A stretch of 64,000 nucleotides of DNA from Plotosus lineatus (lineage: Eukaryota; Chordata; Actinopteri; Siluriformes; Plotosidae). Numbering within the stretch: position 1 is the first letter of the stretch; each line of letters begins with the position of its first letter. The notes under the pieces were generated by a model. It was not told where the DNA came from. It did not search any database and saw only the letters and a program-made list of their open reading frames with translations. The DNA lies in NCBI GenBank assembly GCA_024760905.1, contig CM045733.1:70385001-70449000 (forward strand). Reading direction: 5' to 3'. Of the stretch, positions 53,592 to 63,891 are shown one piece after another. The translations under genes were made by a program, and so were the position numbers.

Positions 53592-56500
53592 CTGTTTTGG
53601 GAGAAAAGAGAATGTGGTCAATTTCACTGTGAACCAATATGGAAGACACCAGATTTTCACCAGCTGAAGGATTTAATAGACTCCAGCCAAGTAGCTTATT
53701 AAATCTTTATACAGCTACATGGCACAAAAGATCTTATGCACTTGGTTAACATGAGCACAATATAAACAAGGTAGGAAATGAAGCTTAGAACAAGGAAGTC
53801 CTGACTATCGGCAACAGTGCCATCATAAGCAAGTCTGTCTTGTGATATAACTGCAGCTCATATATGTGAGGTGCTCCACCAAAAGTGCGTGCTTATCGCA
53901 CAGACCATTTTTGAGATAAAGGCCAGAAAAGTAAAAATGGTCCATTTTTAATCGAAATATGGAGTTTTGCATCATCTATCACTTGCTCATGTGAAATCGA
54001 CTAAAACTCACTAAAAATGTCTTTTTTGCCCCCATTTTTCTGACGAGTACCCTCATCAAACTAGATAAAAACAGTAGCTGCAATTATTCACCGAGTTCAG
54101 GACAAGACACACTATAATCCATACACCAGAAGAACGGTCGTTAAGTCGTCTCTCCATTATGGATACTGTTTTGATATCAAAATGCTGTTTCAGTGAATAA
54201 AATAAAGGTTATAAAGATGATATGCACATAAACAATGCAGGCTAGTCGCTAAGGAAGATCTGAAACGACTGCACACTGATCAGTCAGCTCGGGCTTGAAC
54301 ATGCTCAGTGCCCATCACACGTTAACTTCCGGTTTATTTCCTGCCTCTAGTCATACGGAACTCATCTTCGACTTTCTCTTCAATAACAGTCATTAAGTTT
54401 ATTTATAAGATTGTGAATACACATAATTTCTGGAAAAGGAGAGTGAAATTCATCTGTGATGTCTCCCAGCATTAGTATAGATGTTAAATTCGACGCAAGA
54501 ATTGGGCTTTGAAGATGCCGGAAGGCTTGTCGTTCTTGAAGATTATTTTACCAGTCAGTATTTTTTTTCTGCATGCAAAACTTGATGATGGATTTTTTTT
54601 GGATCATTTGATTTGTGTGTAATCTTGTCTGGACTAGACATGCTGGATCGTGGGTTGTTTAGTTTTGCATGAAAATTGGTCAAGACCTGAAAAATACTTA
54701 AATGTTTCCTTCCTTTTACAGATGAACAAATTGATGATGATGATGATGATGATGCCAGCTGTGATAATGAACATTTTGATGTTGATGAAGAAGAGGCATC
54801 TGTTAATAAAAGTGTGCATGAGTTGTGTTGGTGATGAGGATGTCCTCCTTTCTGCTGAGCAGGATATAGATTAAGATGATAAATATTGAGGGCAGAGTTG
54901 ATGAAGCCAGCTGTTGAGCAGAGTTGATGATGCCAGCTGTGTTGATGAAGAAGAGGCATCTGTTAATAAAAGTGTGATGAGTCAGTTTTGTTGTGTTTGG
55001 GATGAGATGTGATCCTTTCTGCTGAGCAGGATATAGATGAAGATGATGCTGAGGGCAGAGTTGATGAAGCTTACTTGTATAAAGAGATCAGAGAGTTTTG
55101 TTATATAGTTTTCTTAATTTCAGTGTATTATTTGAACCTGACAGTGTTTTTTTTTTCCAATCAGTATCATTTGAAGGGATTTGAACCTTTATATAATGGT
55201 CAAAAAGATATATACTGATCTTATTGGAATAAACAGAAATGGAAAAAAAAAAAAGTGTTTTTTTTTTTTGTTCATTTTTGGGGGTTACCACGGTAACTGG
55301 TGGGTTCAAAAAGTGCCTGTCAGATTAAAATGAGGATGTTATCTCTTATCATCTCTTCCTAGACATGTTTTCTAAAAGTTTATATGGCTGAAGTGCATAA
55401 AAATGTTTGGTTGCTAAGGATTAATGATCTTGGAAGAAATGCAATCTTTGTGCTCATTTTTCTCGAAAACGTCTTTTGAAATTTTTAGTTGAATGCAGTT
55501 TTCAAGGTACTGTATTGACAAACATTTTGCTGCATTTTGCAGCTTTGGGCCTCCGCTATCTGACTGTGTAAAAAACTCATTTTTGGACCCAAGAGCCTAC
55601 TTTCGGTGGAGTGACTCATACATACACTCACCTCACATACTATGACAAAATTTCAGGGGCATTTTTCATATATAGATGCGTGTGTGCATGAACACGGTAA
55701 AGCGGTGGCTGCATGCTTTAAACTATGAAAATATTTTAGCAACAGTAAAAGTCCACAATTAAATTTACATTTCACATGGAATATTAGCACTGCATTTCAT
55801 ATTTTCACACATCAATTATATCTGAAAAATAAACACAGCAATAAATCATACATGACTTGCTAAAATGTTGGAAAAGTGGATTTTGTTCATTGATTTTTAA
55901 GAAGTGAAATGTCATAGCTCTCATAGTACAGATTTAGCTTCCATACATGAGCAGACACATTTAGTCCATTACTATAATGTCTAGCAGGTGGCATGATGAC
56001 AGTGCTTAGTGCGTCTGCCTCACAGCAAGATGTCTTGGATTAATTTCTGGGCTCAAGTTTGCCTGTTCTCAAAGTGATTGTGTGGGTTTCTTTCCACAGT
56101 CGAAAGACATGCCCCTTAAGCTAACTGGCGGCTCCAAAATGCCCTTAGGTGCGAGTGTGCGCTTATTGTCCATCGACAGTCTGGCAAGTTGTTCAGGGTG
56201 TACCTTGCCTCCACGTAGGCTTGGCTCTGATAGATACCTACTCCTCTGTGACCCTAATACAGGGGTCAGGAACCTATGGCTCGCGAGCCAGATGCGGCTC
56301 TTTTGTTGACTGTATCTGGCTCTCAAATAAATCAGGTGGCCTTTCTTAACAGAAATACATAATTTCACTGTCATTTAAATAGAAATACAAAAAAAGCCAT
56401 CAAATAAAACAAAAACAGATGAATAAATCTTGCGCATTTAAATCTATACATCTATTTTCAATGCCACGTCACTGTGGCGTGCAGCGGAGAGCCAATCCTC

Positions 56501-58708
56501 TCTGTACACCAGTATGCGGTCAGGTCCGATACTTTGAAACTCTAATTTTATTGGATTATAACAACAGCCACAGACTGCACGAGTTGTTTTGGAGTAAAGA
56601 GGTAAATTTCCTCATTTTTGATCAGCTCACTTGCACGATGCTAAGCACAGCTGGCAAGCAAACACAAATGGACAGACATGGAAAAACTTCAATCTGCAGA
56701 CCGGCTGACTGCCAAAACTTGGAATGCGCTTCCTGTCACATAAACACTGCAGCGTGCGAGTCCTGTCGTATTGACCATGTTTTGCTCTACACATATGCAT
56801 GCGAGCGGTCCTTCTCACCTGAAAAACATCAAGACCAACTGCAGTCACGTTTAAAAGATGGAAGCTGAAATGCCTGCATGAACCTCACCCCGTATCAACC
56901 AGACTACAAAGCCATCAGCAAAACCATGCAGCACCAGAAGTCGCATTAATAATAAGAAGTACTTTTCTTATTAATAAATAACTTCGTTATGACAATGTCA
57001 TTAAAAATAAATTCAGTCATATTCTACTCTAAAATTGTTGATCTTTTTCAATTTAGTTGTAGTCAGGATTATATTATATATAGTAAATAGAAGAACATGT
57101 AAAAAACCCCCCCCCCCAGCTGTCAAAATCCGCGAAGTACAATCTCCCCGCCCCAACTGAAGTATACGTACATGTAGATGTGTATATAATATGAATAAAT
57201 AAATACATATTCAATGCTATAAATGCTTATGATAACAAACATTCAAAAATAATGCATGAGATGCAAATAAAATATAAATACACACACATATATAGACACG
57301 TGCACGCACACACGCAGATGCGCACCTCAGAACTTTGCTTTTTGTTGGTTTAGGGTTTTTTTTTGCAAAATTGGCCTTGTTTTTGTGGCATTTTCATTAA
57401 CTTTTCCCCTATTCTTACTTAATGTCCTTATTTTTTTTAATTTGATGAATATTTAAAAAAAAAAAAAAAAAAAACACGATGCACTGAAGCCGCATGAATT
57501 GCAGCGTGAAGTAGCCCTGTACTCCCATCACGGGGAGGGGGGAGGGTGTACTTGATTCTCAGCACATAAATGCAGTTAGTACATCGACAGACCCTAAAAA
57601 ATTAATTTGTGCAATATTTTGTTGGAGTGCCATTCGCCCTGATTATAGTACAATCACCGTGGAGTTTTGTTACAGTTGGTCCTATCAAGGCGCAGCAACA
57701 TTTTGTGGCAGTGATATGAAGTCAGTTGACCTAAATGTACTGAATAAGCAGATTATACCATCAATGGACTTCTTCCTCCCTGATGGCTTAGATATAAAAT
57801 AAGAGCTCAAATAGTGAAAGAGTGGGTCAGAGAGCATGAGGAAAACTTTTTCAAATATGAATCGGTACCATAGAGCTTGGACTTTATTCCTGTTGAAAGT
57901 ATTTGGTATGTGCTGGAGTGGTTTGACTTTCCCATCATCAGCTCAAGATGTTTGAGGAAAAATGAACCCAATAATGAATGGAAATAAACGTGATTGTCCA
58001 AACAATGCCATGGTGATTACGTAACTTTGATACATAACTGTGTGTCTGTGTGTGCGTGCACAAACAAGTTGGTGGGTTTGAACTTGACCTACAAAAACCT
58101 TTTCATAGCCTCATTTTAGCCTTTGGTCCCAAGTTGCCACATTGAATTTAACAACGTCAAGCTGTTCTGGAGATATAGGCATACCTATGTGGTATGTAGC
58201 CACAAATGTGCAAACTGACAGAAATGAAAACAATACCAGCTAAACTATCGTGGCTGGTAATAAAAGTTAAAAGTGGTTCAAAAACATATTAAAGTGCACT
58301 GATGAGCTTTCTTTTTTGGGAGGGCTGTGTATGTGCAAATTTAATCAAGAGCACTGCACCTTAAGCTCTTTCTCCAAACGGTCCACTTCTGCTCCCAGTG
58401 TGTCGATGATGTTCTCTCCGTGCTTCAACATAAAAGCCTCCAACTCTTCACTGCTCTTTACCTGCTGAATTTCCTACAACCAGAAAACACACAGCTCCAT
58501 TTCTCTTATGTGTGATATGTACATTAGTCAAGTCTGTAATGATTCTTTACGCACATTAAGGATCTGATCAATGTCTTGCTTTTCCAAATAGGACCGTGTA
58601 ACCACCCGTCCATCAAAGTCCACCTCAGCCTTGAAACGTACTTGACTTAGCCCCATATCAGTCGCCTTTACATCATGAATAGCTCTGGAAACATAACAGG
58701 AATATGAA

Positions 58709-58750
<42 letters not shown>

Positions 58751-61176
58751 CTCTCATCCTCCATAGACATAACACTGCTCTACTGCACTTTTTTTAAGAT
58801 GTACCTGACAGCAGGGTCATTCTCCAGGAACTCCGTGAGTTTCTGGACGTGCTCAGCCTGGATGGAACGACCCAAAAGCGCCTCCGTATTGGTGTAGATA
58901 AGGAAGGCTGAGACAGTGCCCAGCAAAGTGCCCACACCCAGAGATCCCAGACTGTCATAAAGAGGGTTACCTGAAAAGCAGGGCAAGTGTCTCAGTACAC
59001 AGATAATGGCATGATTTGCAATACTGGGTAAATTTAATATTGTAATATATCATCAAGTTCCCATCATCACTAATGTCATGGGCACAAAAACTTTTATTTC
59101 CTCCACCAGCATCTCTAATAAAATATTAAATAAACATAATGATCATTACTAGCCAAGGAAAATCCTTTTTTTTAATCTACGCATTCAAATTACTACTTGA
59201 GAGAGACCTGATGTAAACCATGTAATACACTACACAGGTGATCAGGATTACACTGTACATGAGAATGTAATCAATTTGATGGTAAATTATTTTAGTGAAC
59301 ACTACCTGCAAATGGTAAAATCTAATTGGTTCGTCTTGGGACACTTAACAATTATTCTCTGAAAGTGTGTTGCATGGTCACGGAACAGTCACTGAGAGGG
59401 AATGTTGAGGGATTTCAATGAAATCCACTGAACCCAAAGTGCATAACTGTTTAATATTTGTACATGGGAACAAAAACAACAACAAAAAAAAAAAGCACAC
59501 AAAATTTTGATTTTAATAGTCTTAAAATTTAAATCGACACAGGTGAGCTCCAAAACGCACAAGTAGATGCAACAGTATCTCTTTAACTCCCTTAAAAGAC
59601 TTTAAGTATAAACAACATGAAAACAAAGAAAAGCAAACTATTTGCATTTTCACATTTATTATTCATACAACATATCCATTACAGAAGCAGGACAGGTGAG
59701 ATCTACGCTTCGAGTTGAGATGCGCATTATGCAGTATAAACCTGCATATAAACTGCATACAGTATATAAAACCCCAACAATATAAAACCAAAGATTTTTG
59801 TGGTTGTTCTTTTTTCATTTAAAAAGCATAACAATGAGGATGCTACCTGCTCCAAGTGATTGTGACAAACTGCGTTTCCATCATTCTGACTGAAGCATTA
59901 CTCTCAATAATGATTTTAATAGAGGGAGCACAGACCAATCAGCTTGCACTGCTCCCATACACTATACACCAATTTTCCATATCCCCAACATAAACTAGTG
60001 CCAGTAGGCTGCATAGGCATTAGTGTGTTTCTGCCCTGTGACAACCTGGTGAGCTGTCCAGGGTGTACTCTGTCCAAGATTTTATGGCAAATGAGTCCTG
60101 ACATACTATATATGGTAACTCAGAAGAAAAAAGACACAAGGTGAAATGTGATTGGTTCATCATGGAGTGCTTTCACCTGTGAGTGATGTTAGACCCATAC
60201 AGCCTGCAGCCATCACCACACCAAAAACAGCTGCAGCATCCTCCAACAAAACCACATTGGTACTGGGGTCTCGACTCTGCAATACTGAAACACACACACA
60301 TACAACAGTAGCCTCGTGTAGTTCTCGATGACAAGAAATAACAACCTTTAGAAAGGAAACTACGTTACTGATAGCTGACAAAAATTGCTAAAATACAGTA
60401 CAAAAATAAAACTTTTAAAACAAAATGATTAAGTATTTGTGTGTATCATACCGTAATCGTAGAATGACAGTCCTTGCTTATGAGCACTTTTTTTTATTTC
60501 ATTAATGGCCACCAGGAGGGTTGCTGGGTGAAGGAAACACAAGAAAGTTGCCATGCTTCATAATATTCATATCTATATTTAAAGGAGCAGTTCACAGTCA
60601 TTTTTTTCCTACTTACAAATTGTACCAAAAATAACTGCCTAATATTTAAAAGACCAACTATTACCTCCTTCTGAAACTAGAGATCCAGCTAAAATACAGT
60701 ACGCCTGCAACACACAGATATTAATCTTAAATAGATGCATTTATAATTATAACACATCACAATTCCTCTTGTAGTATAAAACTAAATAAACCGTTACTAA
60801 CCCAGAGCAGGGAATCTATTGGATGAGGGTGTAGAAGTCCCATGATACCGTGGTACCAGGACAAACCGGCCCCCATCATGAAAATGCCCACTCCACTGAT
60901 GAGGGAGGCTATGTAACGCATGTTGGAAAAGCCGTACCTTCAAAGGAAAAATAAACAAATAAATAAAGGAATACTCAAGTCTTCTCTGTCTATTAACATG
61001 CCTGCTGAGAGTTCATCAACATTTTTTTGTAATGCGTGCTCGTACTTACGGGTGGCTAGGGTCAGGGTTACGTACAGACTGGCTTATACCTAGTGCAAGA
61101 AGAGCCTGGAGGAGAAAGGAGACCGTTCAGAAGAACAACAACAAGAAAAAAGTGACACACAAAAAGTGAAAACATG

Positions 61177-61216
<40 letters not shown>

Positions 61217-61950
61217 AGCACTAAAATAAACACCTTTTCTTACAACCATCCTAATTTTTATTATAAAAGCTCACCCCATCAAAACATCTCCCTTGTCATG
61301 TGTCTTTTCCATTCAGTAAACTGACTTTATCAACTCAAATTTGACTTTTTTTTTTTGTATGCTTGTTTGCTTTATCTTTATTATGTTTTCCAGGTGGCTC
61401 ATATATCCCTATTTATCTCTGTATATAAAACCCATCATCTCTTTATATAGTAGAACAACTGAAACAGAAAAAGAAGAGAGTATGTATGACCTGGTTACAA
61501 GTATCTGCCAGGGAATGGATGGCCTCTGAGAACATGCTGGCTGATCCGGTGTACACCCAGGCCAGGAGCTTGAAAAAGAAATTCAACCCGTTTCTGAGGA
61601 TAAAACAACCAACCGAAAATGAAGACCCTTACATTTTTGCATCAGCAACAATAACATGGCACTTCAAGCAAGAACTAAATACTGGCTTTACATAAACACA
61701 AGTGAGGCGAAACTGTGTCCCTTTGGATCAGTTGAACACAAGCACTTCGCAAGGGCTTGAAGAATTCATCATGTGAGTGCACATGTTTTAACTTAATCTC
61801 TTTAATCGAATATAAAATAACCAGACAGCCACTTCTGTCCTGTTACATCCTGCCTGTTGAACTCAAAAAATCTCTAATTAAGGAGACTTACTGACCTCTA
61901 AGGCAAACAACCGACATATCAGTATTAACTGCACGTTAGCTAACTCACTC

Positions 61951-61982
<32 letters not shown>

Positions 61983-63891
61983 AACAACCGGAACTCTGGT
62001 TTCCTCCCACAGTACAAAAACATGCACAATAGGCTAAGTGGCTGTCCAAAATCACCCCTAGGTGTGAGAGGCTGTGTGATTGTCCCTGCAATGACCTGGC
62101 AAGCTGTTCAGGGTGTACCCCGCCTTCACCAAGTCAGCTAAGATGGGCACCAGCCTCCCCGTGACTATAATTAGGATTAAACGGATCAGAAAATGAATCA
62201 ATAAATGATAATATTAATATTATTAGCAGTATGGCGCAGTACAGCCTGGTGGTGCAGTGGTTAGCCTCACAGCAAAGTGTTGGTTTACTGATTGCAAGGT
62301 CGGGGTTCAAGCCCCACTATCAATGGGTTGTCACTGTTGTCCCACCAGCGCAGCTATTTATGTCTTCAAAGGTCGGCCCTGTATCTCACTGTCTATGGCA
62401 AGAAGCATGTAAAAGAACCATTGCTGACTTTCATCGAGAGTAGTCGCCTGCATGTTTGTTTCTACTCCGTGATGGCCTGGTGTGCTATCCAGGGTGCCCC
62501 CGCCCAGAGTTGGCTGAGATAGGTGTCAGTCACCTTGGTTAGAATTACGTGGATGAGAAAATTAATGAACGATAATAATAATAACAACAACAGTATGGCA
62601 TAGGAAAGAATGATGGAGCAGTGGTTAGCAAGTCCGCCTGACAGCAAGAAGGCCTGGGTTTAATTCCCAGCTCAGGTGTTTCTGTGTGGAGTTCGAATGT
62701 TCTCCCTATGCTTTCTGCAGGCACAGCAGTTTCCTTCCACAGTACAAAAACATGCATTGTGGGCTGATTGGAGGTTCTAAACCAGGGGTCCCCAAACTTT
62801 TTCCTGTGAGGGCCACATAACTTTTCCCTTCTCTGATTGGGGCCGAGGTCAATTTGTAACAGAAAAAGTGTGACGATCGCAGGGCTGCCTAAACGTAAAC
62901 TTTTATTGTTTTCAGTAAGCCATGCAGAACCAAATATTAGTAACCCCTTTCTGGGACCTTCACAGAAAAAGTCGGGGGGAGAGAAACGACGCTGCTTGCT
63001 ATCAGTTGAGTAACCCAAAAACTGCCGACTGGTTCAGCTGAGCTTGGCGTACAAATGTATTCTCCTGAGCTAATGGTCCACTTTTTAGCTTTGAGTGTTT
63101 GTCTACTCGCATTTGGACTTGCAAGCGATCATACTCGTCTTTGTGACGGGATTCAGAGTGTTGGCACAGATTCTTCTTCTTCTTTTACTTTCGGCTGCTC
63201 CCTTCAGGGGTCGCCACAGCAAATCATCCGCCTCCACCATTTATTTAAATACCACCACTGCCTCTTCACAGTTGATACAAACGTTTTCTTTGCATTGAAC
63301 AAAAAAAAAAAATAAAAATAACCGTTTGTCCACTGCAGGTTAAATGCCCTGCATTCTGATTCAATTTTTCTCTTCCACAACCTTTTCACCTATATTCTGT
63401 TCTATTTGACAGGGAAGAGGGTAGGATTTTTGTTTCTGGGGGGGGGGGGGGGGGGGGTCTCAGATAGGGGCACAGACGGCAGAAGAGTGGAATAGAATGT
63501 CATGTCTAGGTGTGTACAAGTCTTGATTGCGTGGCCAGACTAAAGAAAAAAAAAGTAATCATAATACATCTCTGGTATTGTTCAGGGGGCCGGGCCAAAT
63601 GTGGAGGTGGGCCGTAGTTTGGGGACCACAGGTCTAAACCATCACTAGGTGCAAAAGTGAGTATGAATGCTTGTGTGTACTGGCTCTGCAGTCGTACCCC
63701 ACCTTCACCTAGAGTCGACTGAGATAGGCATCAGCTACACTATTTAGGATTATGCCGCTGAGAAAATGATTATTATTAACAACAACAACAACACGAGTGT
63801 TTACCCGTATTTGAGAAACTTACATGCATATTGCCACCATCACCACCTTTCCTGGTCCCTGGAAGAAAGTCATCCTTTTTCCTGCTCGGGG
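53547..63891 (-). CDS. slc30a9: slc30a9 (ZnT9): zinc transporter, gene span with 11 coding exons, 5' exons outside
   Basis: Eleven minus-strand exons (63891-63824, 61593-61491, 61105-61050, 60937-60802, 60704-60665, 60523-60452, 60284-60177, 58970-58805, 58684-58555, 58473-58360, 53591-53547) join without frame change into the C-terminal part of SLC30A9. Segments in order: GPGKVVMVAIC, then NGLNFFFKLLAWVYTGSASM, YGFSNMRYIASLISGVGIFM, VLLEDAAAVFGVVMAAGCMG, ATDMGLSQVRFKAEVDFDGR, and the end QRNPEVRHVDLEIL. It is a cation-diffusion-facilitator family member. TM2-type HxxxD is present (HSLAD), while the second site reads LLED with no His. In vertebrates ZnT9 exports zinc from mitochondria and was also described as a nuclear-receptor coactivator. 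A coiled C-terminal segment (GAEVDRLEKELK) is visible. The N-terminal region and 5' exons lie beyond 64000. Confidence 0.96.
53853..55652 (+). mobile_element. Family I element, copy 2, with both ends
   Basis: In the last slc30a9 intron. The left end is tcatatatgtgaggtgctcc, then accaaaagtgcgtgctt. The right end is agcctactttcggtggagtg, then atacactcacctcacatact. The two ends are inverted complements (tatgtgaggtg and ctccaccRaaagt) except for about 17 extra bases in the right one. The core parallels copy 1: an ATG near 54459, SISIDVK-like coding, a cttccttttacag acceptor at 54708-54720, then Asp-rich GATGAT sequence. At least one stop or frame change interrupts it. Confidence 0.7.
55985..56259 (+). 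mobile_element. tRNA-headed SINE (head 2), interrupted at its end by hAT G2
   Basis: Head gtgcttagtgcgtctgcctc and acagcaagatgtcttggatt; body tccacagtcgaaagacatgc; tail ggcaagttgttcagggtgta to tctgtgaccctaata. The hAT element begins directly afterwards. Confidence 0.65.
56260..57060 (+). mobile_element. hAT-type element, copy G2
   Basis: Begins caggggtcaggaacctatgg. The interior parallels G1 (gagagccaatcctctctgta, gctggcaagcaaacacaaat, caaaaccatgcagcaccaga). The dimerisation-region remnant ACERSFSPEKHQDQLQSRLK is present but broken. The right end is missing. Confidence 0.72.
57105..57525 (+). mobile_element. Family A transposon, copy A6, ends eroded
   Basis: C-run, gtatacgtacatgtagatgt, aatacatattcaatgctata, tggccttgtttttgtggcat and gaagccgcatgaattgcagc follow family A. 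The right end lacks the gagggat block (gtgaagtagccctgtact) and the left end is absent. Confidence 0.75.
57530..58355. other. slc30a9 last intron, no recognised feature
   Basis: Unique-looking DNA next to the penultimate exon. Confidence 0.4.
58360..58473 (-). CDS. slc30a9: slc30a9 penultimate coding exon
   Basis: 38 codons, EIQQVKSSEELEAFMLKHGE and NIIDTLGAEVDRLEKELK. The acceptor is ctggttgtag; the donor AAG|gtgcag is weak. Read-through would add VQCS and stop. Confidence 0.93.
58555..58684 (-). CDS. slc30a9: slc30a9 coding exon
   Basis: Completes Arg, then AIHDVKATDMGLSQVRFKAE, VDFDGRVVTRSYLEKQDIDQ, ILN. Acceptor tatgtttccag, donor AAT|gtgcgt. Confidence 0.95.
58713..58748. repeat. (GT)n microsatellite in slc30a9 intron
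   Basis: Interrupted GT run only about 30 bases upstream of the splice acceptor of the 58555-58684 exon. Confidence 0.9.
58805..58970 (-). CDS. slc30a9: slc30a9 coding exon
   Basis: NPLYDSLGSLGVGTLLGTVS, AFLIYTNTEALLGRSIQAEH, VQKLTEFLENDPAV, between the acceptor ctgcttttcag and the donor CAG|gtacat. Contains a membrane segment. Confidence 0.96.
59545..59735. repeat. Unclassified dispersed repeat, copy 2
   Basis: Collinear with 14290-14455: tctctttaactcccttaaaa, aacaaagaaaagcaaacta, cattacagaagcaggacagg. Confidence 0.5.
60003..60075 (+). mobile_element. SINE family D fragment
   Basis: gtgtttctgccctgtgacaa and ggtgagctgtccagggtgta match the junction of the D body and the shared tail. Confidence 0.6.
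60177..60284 (-). CDS. slc30a9: slc30a9 coding exon
   Basis: LQSRDPSTNVVLLEDAAAVF and GVVMAAGCMGLTSLT, between the acceptor gtgtttcag and the donor ACAG|gtgaaa. Confidence 0.95.
60452..60523 (-). CDS. slc30a9: slc30a9 coding exon
   Basis: TLLVAINEIKKSAHKQGLSF then YDY. Acceptor ccttcacccag, donor TACG|gtatga. Confidence 0.94.
60665..60704 (-). CDS. slc30a9: slc30a9 coding exon (40 nt)
   Basis: AYCILAGSLVSEG. Acceptor tgtgttgcag, donor GGAG|gtaata. Split-codon phases agree with both neighbours. Confidence 0.93.
60802..60937 (-). CDS. slc30a9: slc30a9 coding exon
   Basis: YGFSNMRYIASLISGVGIFM, MGAGLSWYHGIMGLLHPHPI, DSLLW. Acceptor tcctttgaag, donor TGG|gttagt. Confidence 0.96.
61050..61105 (-). 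CDS. slc30a9: slc30a9 coding exon
   Basis: ALLALGISQSVRNPDPSH and two bases of Pro. Acceptor ctcctccag, donor CCC|gtaagt. Confidence 0.95.
61491..61593 (-). CDS. slc30a9: slc30a9 coding exon with HxxxD zinc-site motif
   Basis: NGLNFFFKLLAWVYTGSASM and FSEAIHSLADTCNQ. The HSLAD motif is the first metal-site HxxxD of the CDF fold. Acceptor ttatcctcag, donor CAG|gtcata. Confidence 0.96.
61942..61980. repeat. (TTA)n microsatellite
   Basis: Perfect trinucleotide run. Confidence 0.93.
61988..62205 (+). mobile_element. Head-2 SINE, 5'-truncated
   Basis: ggtttcctcccacagtacaa, cacccctaggtgtgagaggc, ggcaagctgttcagggtgta and taattaggattaaacggatc. The head is missing. Confidence 0.7.
62236..62567 (+). 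mobile_element. SINE with hybrid head
   Basis: It starts gcctggtggtgcagtggtta and gcctcacagcaaagtgttgg (head-2-like), then switches to the D body (gattgcaaggtcggggttca, aaaagaaccattgctgactt) and the shared tail. Confidence 0.65.
62784..63632. mobile_element. hAT non-autonomous element with 8-bp target duplication
   Basis: Inverted ends: aggggtccccaaactttttc at the left and gtagtttggggaccacag at the right. Direct repeats tctaaacc (62776-62783 and 63633-63640) flank it; the exact boundary is uncertain by one base. A LINE tail is nested inside at 63168-63240, and a G-run lies at 63440-63457. No transposase frame. Confidence 0.83.
63168..63240 (-). mobile_element. LINE-like 3' tail fragment nested in the hAT element
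   Basis: On the plus strand: ttcttcttcttctttta, ctttcggctgctcccttcag, gggtcgccacagcaaatcat, ccgcctccacca. This equals the 3' end of the LINE at 34933-35514 with extreme 5' truncation. Confidence 0.75.
63824..63891 (-). CDS. slc30a9: slc30a9 coding exon (5'-most in window)
   Basis: PRAGKRMTFFQGPGKVVMVA then IC, between the acceptor cttttcacag and the donor CAT|gtaagt. It leads in phase into the 61491-61593 exon through a split Ile codon. Confidence 0.9.

Larger units (their letters stand above)
58980..60170. other. slc30a9 intron
   Basis: Contains an unclassified repeat (59545-59735) and a SINE fragment (60003-60075). The rest is not recognised. Confidence 0.4.
62610..63770 (+). mobile_element. 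Head-2 SINE, interrupted by a hAT element
   Basis: The left part is 62610-62783 (gagcagtggttagcaagtcc, gacagcaagaaggcctgggt, ttccttccacagtacaaaaa). The right part is 63633-63770 (ctaggtgcaaaagtgagtat, agtcgactgagataggcatc, tatttaggattatgccgctg). The hAT insertion duplicated tctaaacc. Confidence 0.75.

Noticed and set aside
62545..63018. A 157-codon minus-strand open frame.
   Set aside because: It crosses the boundary between a SINE and a hAT element, so it is chance reading through repeats.
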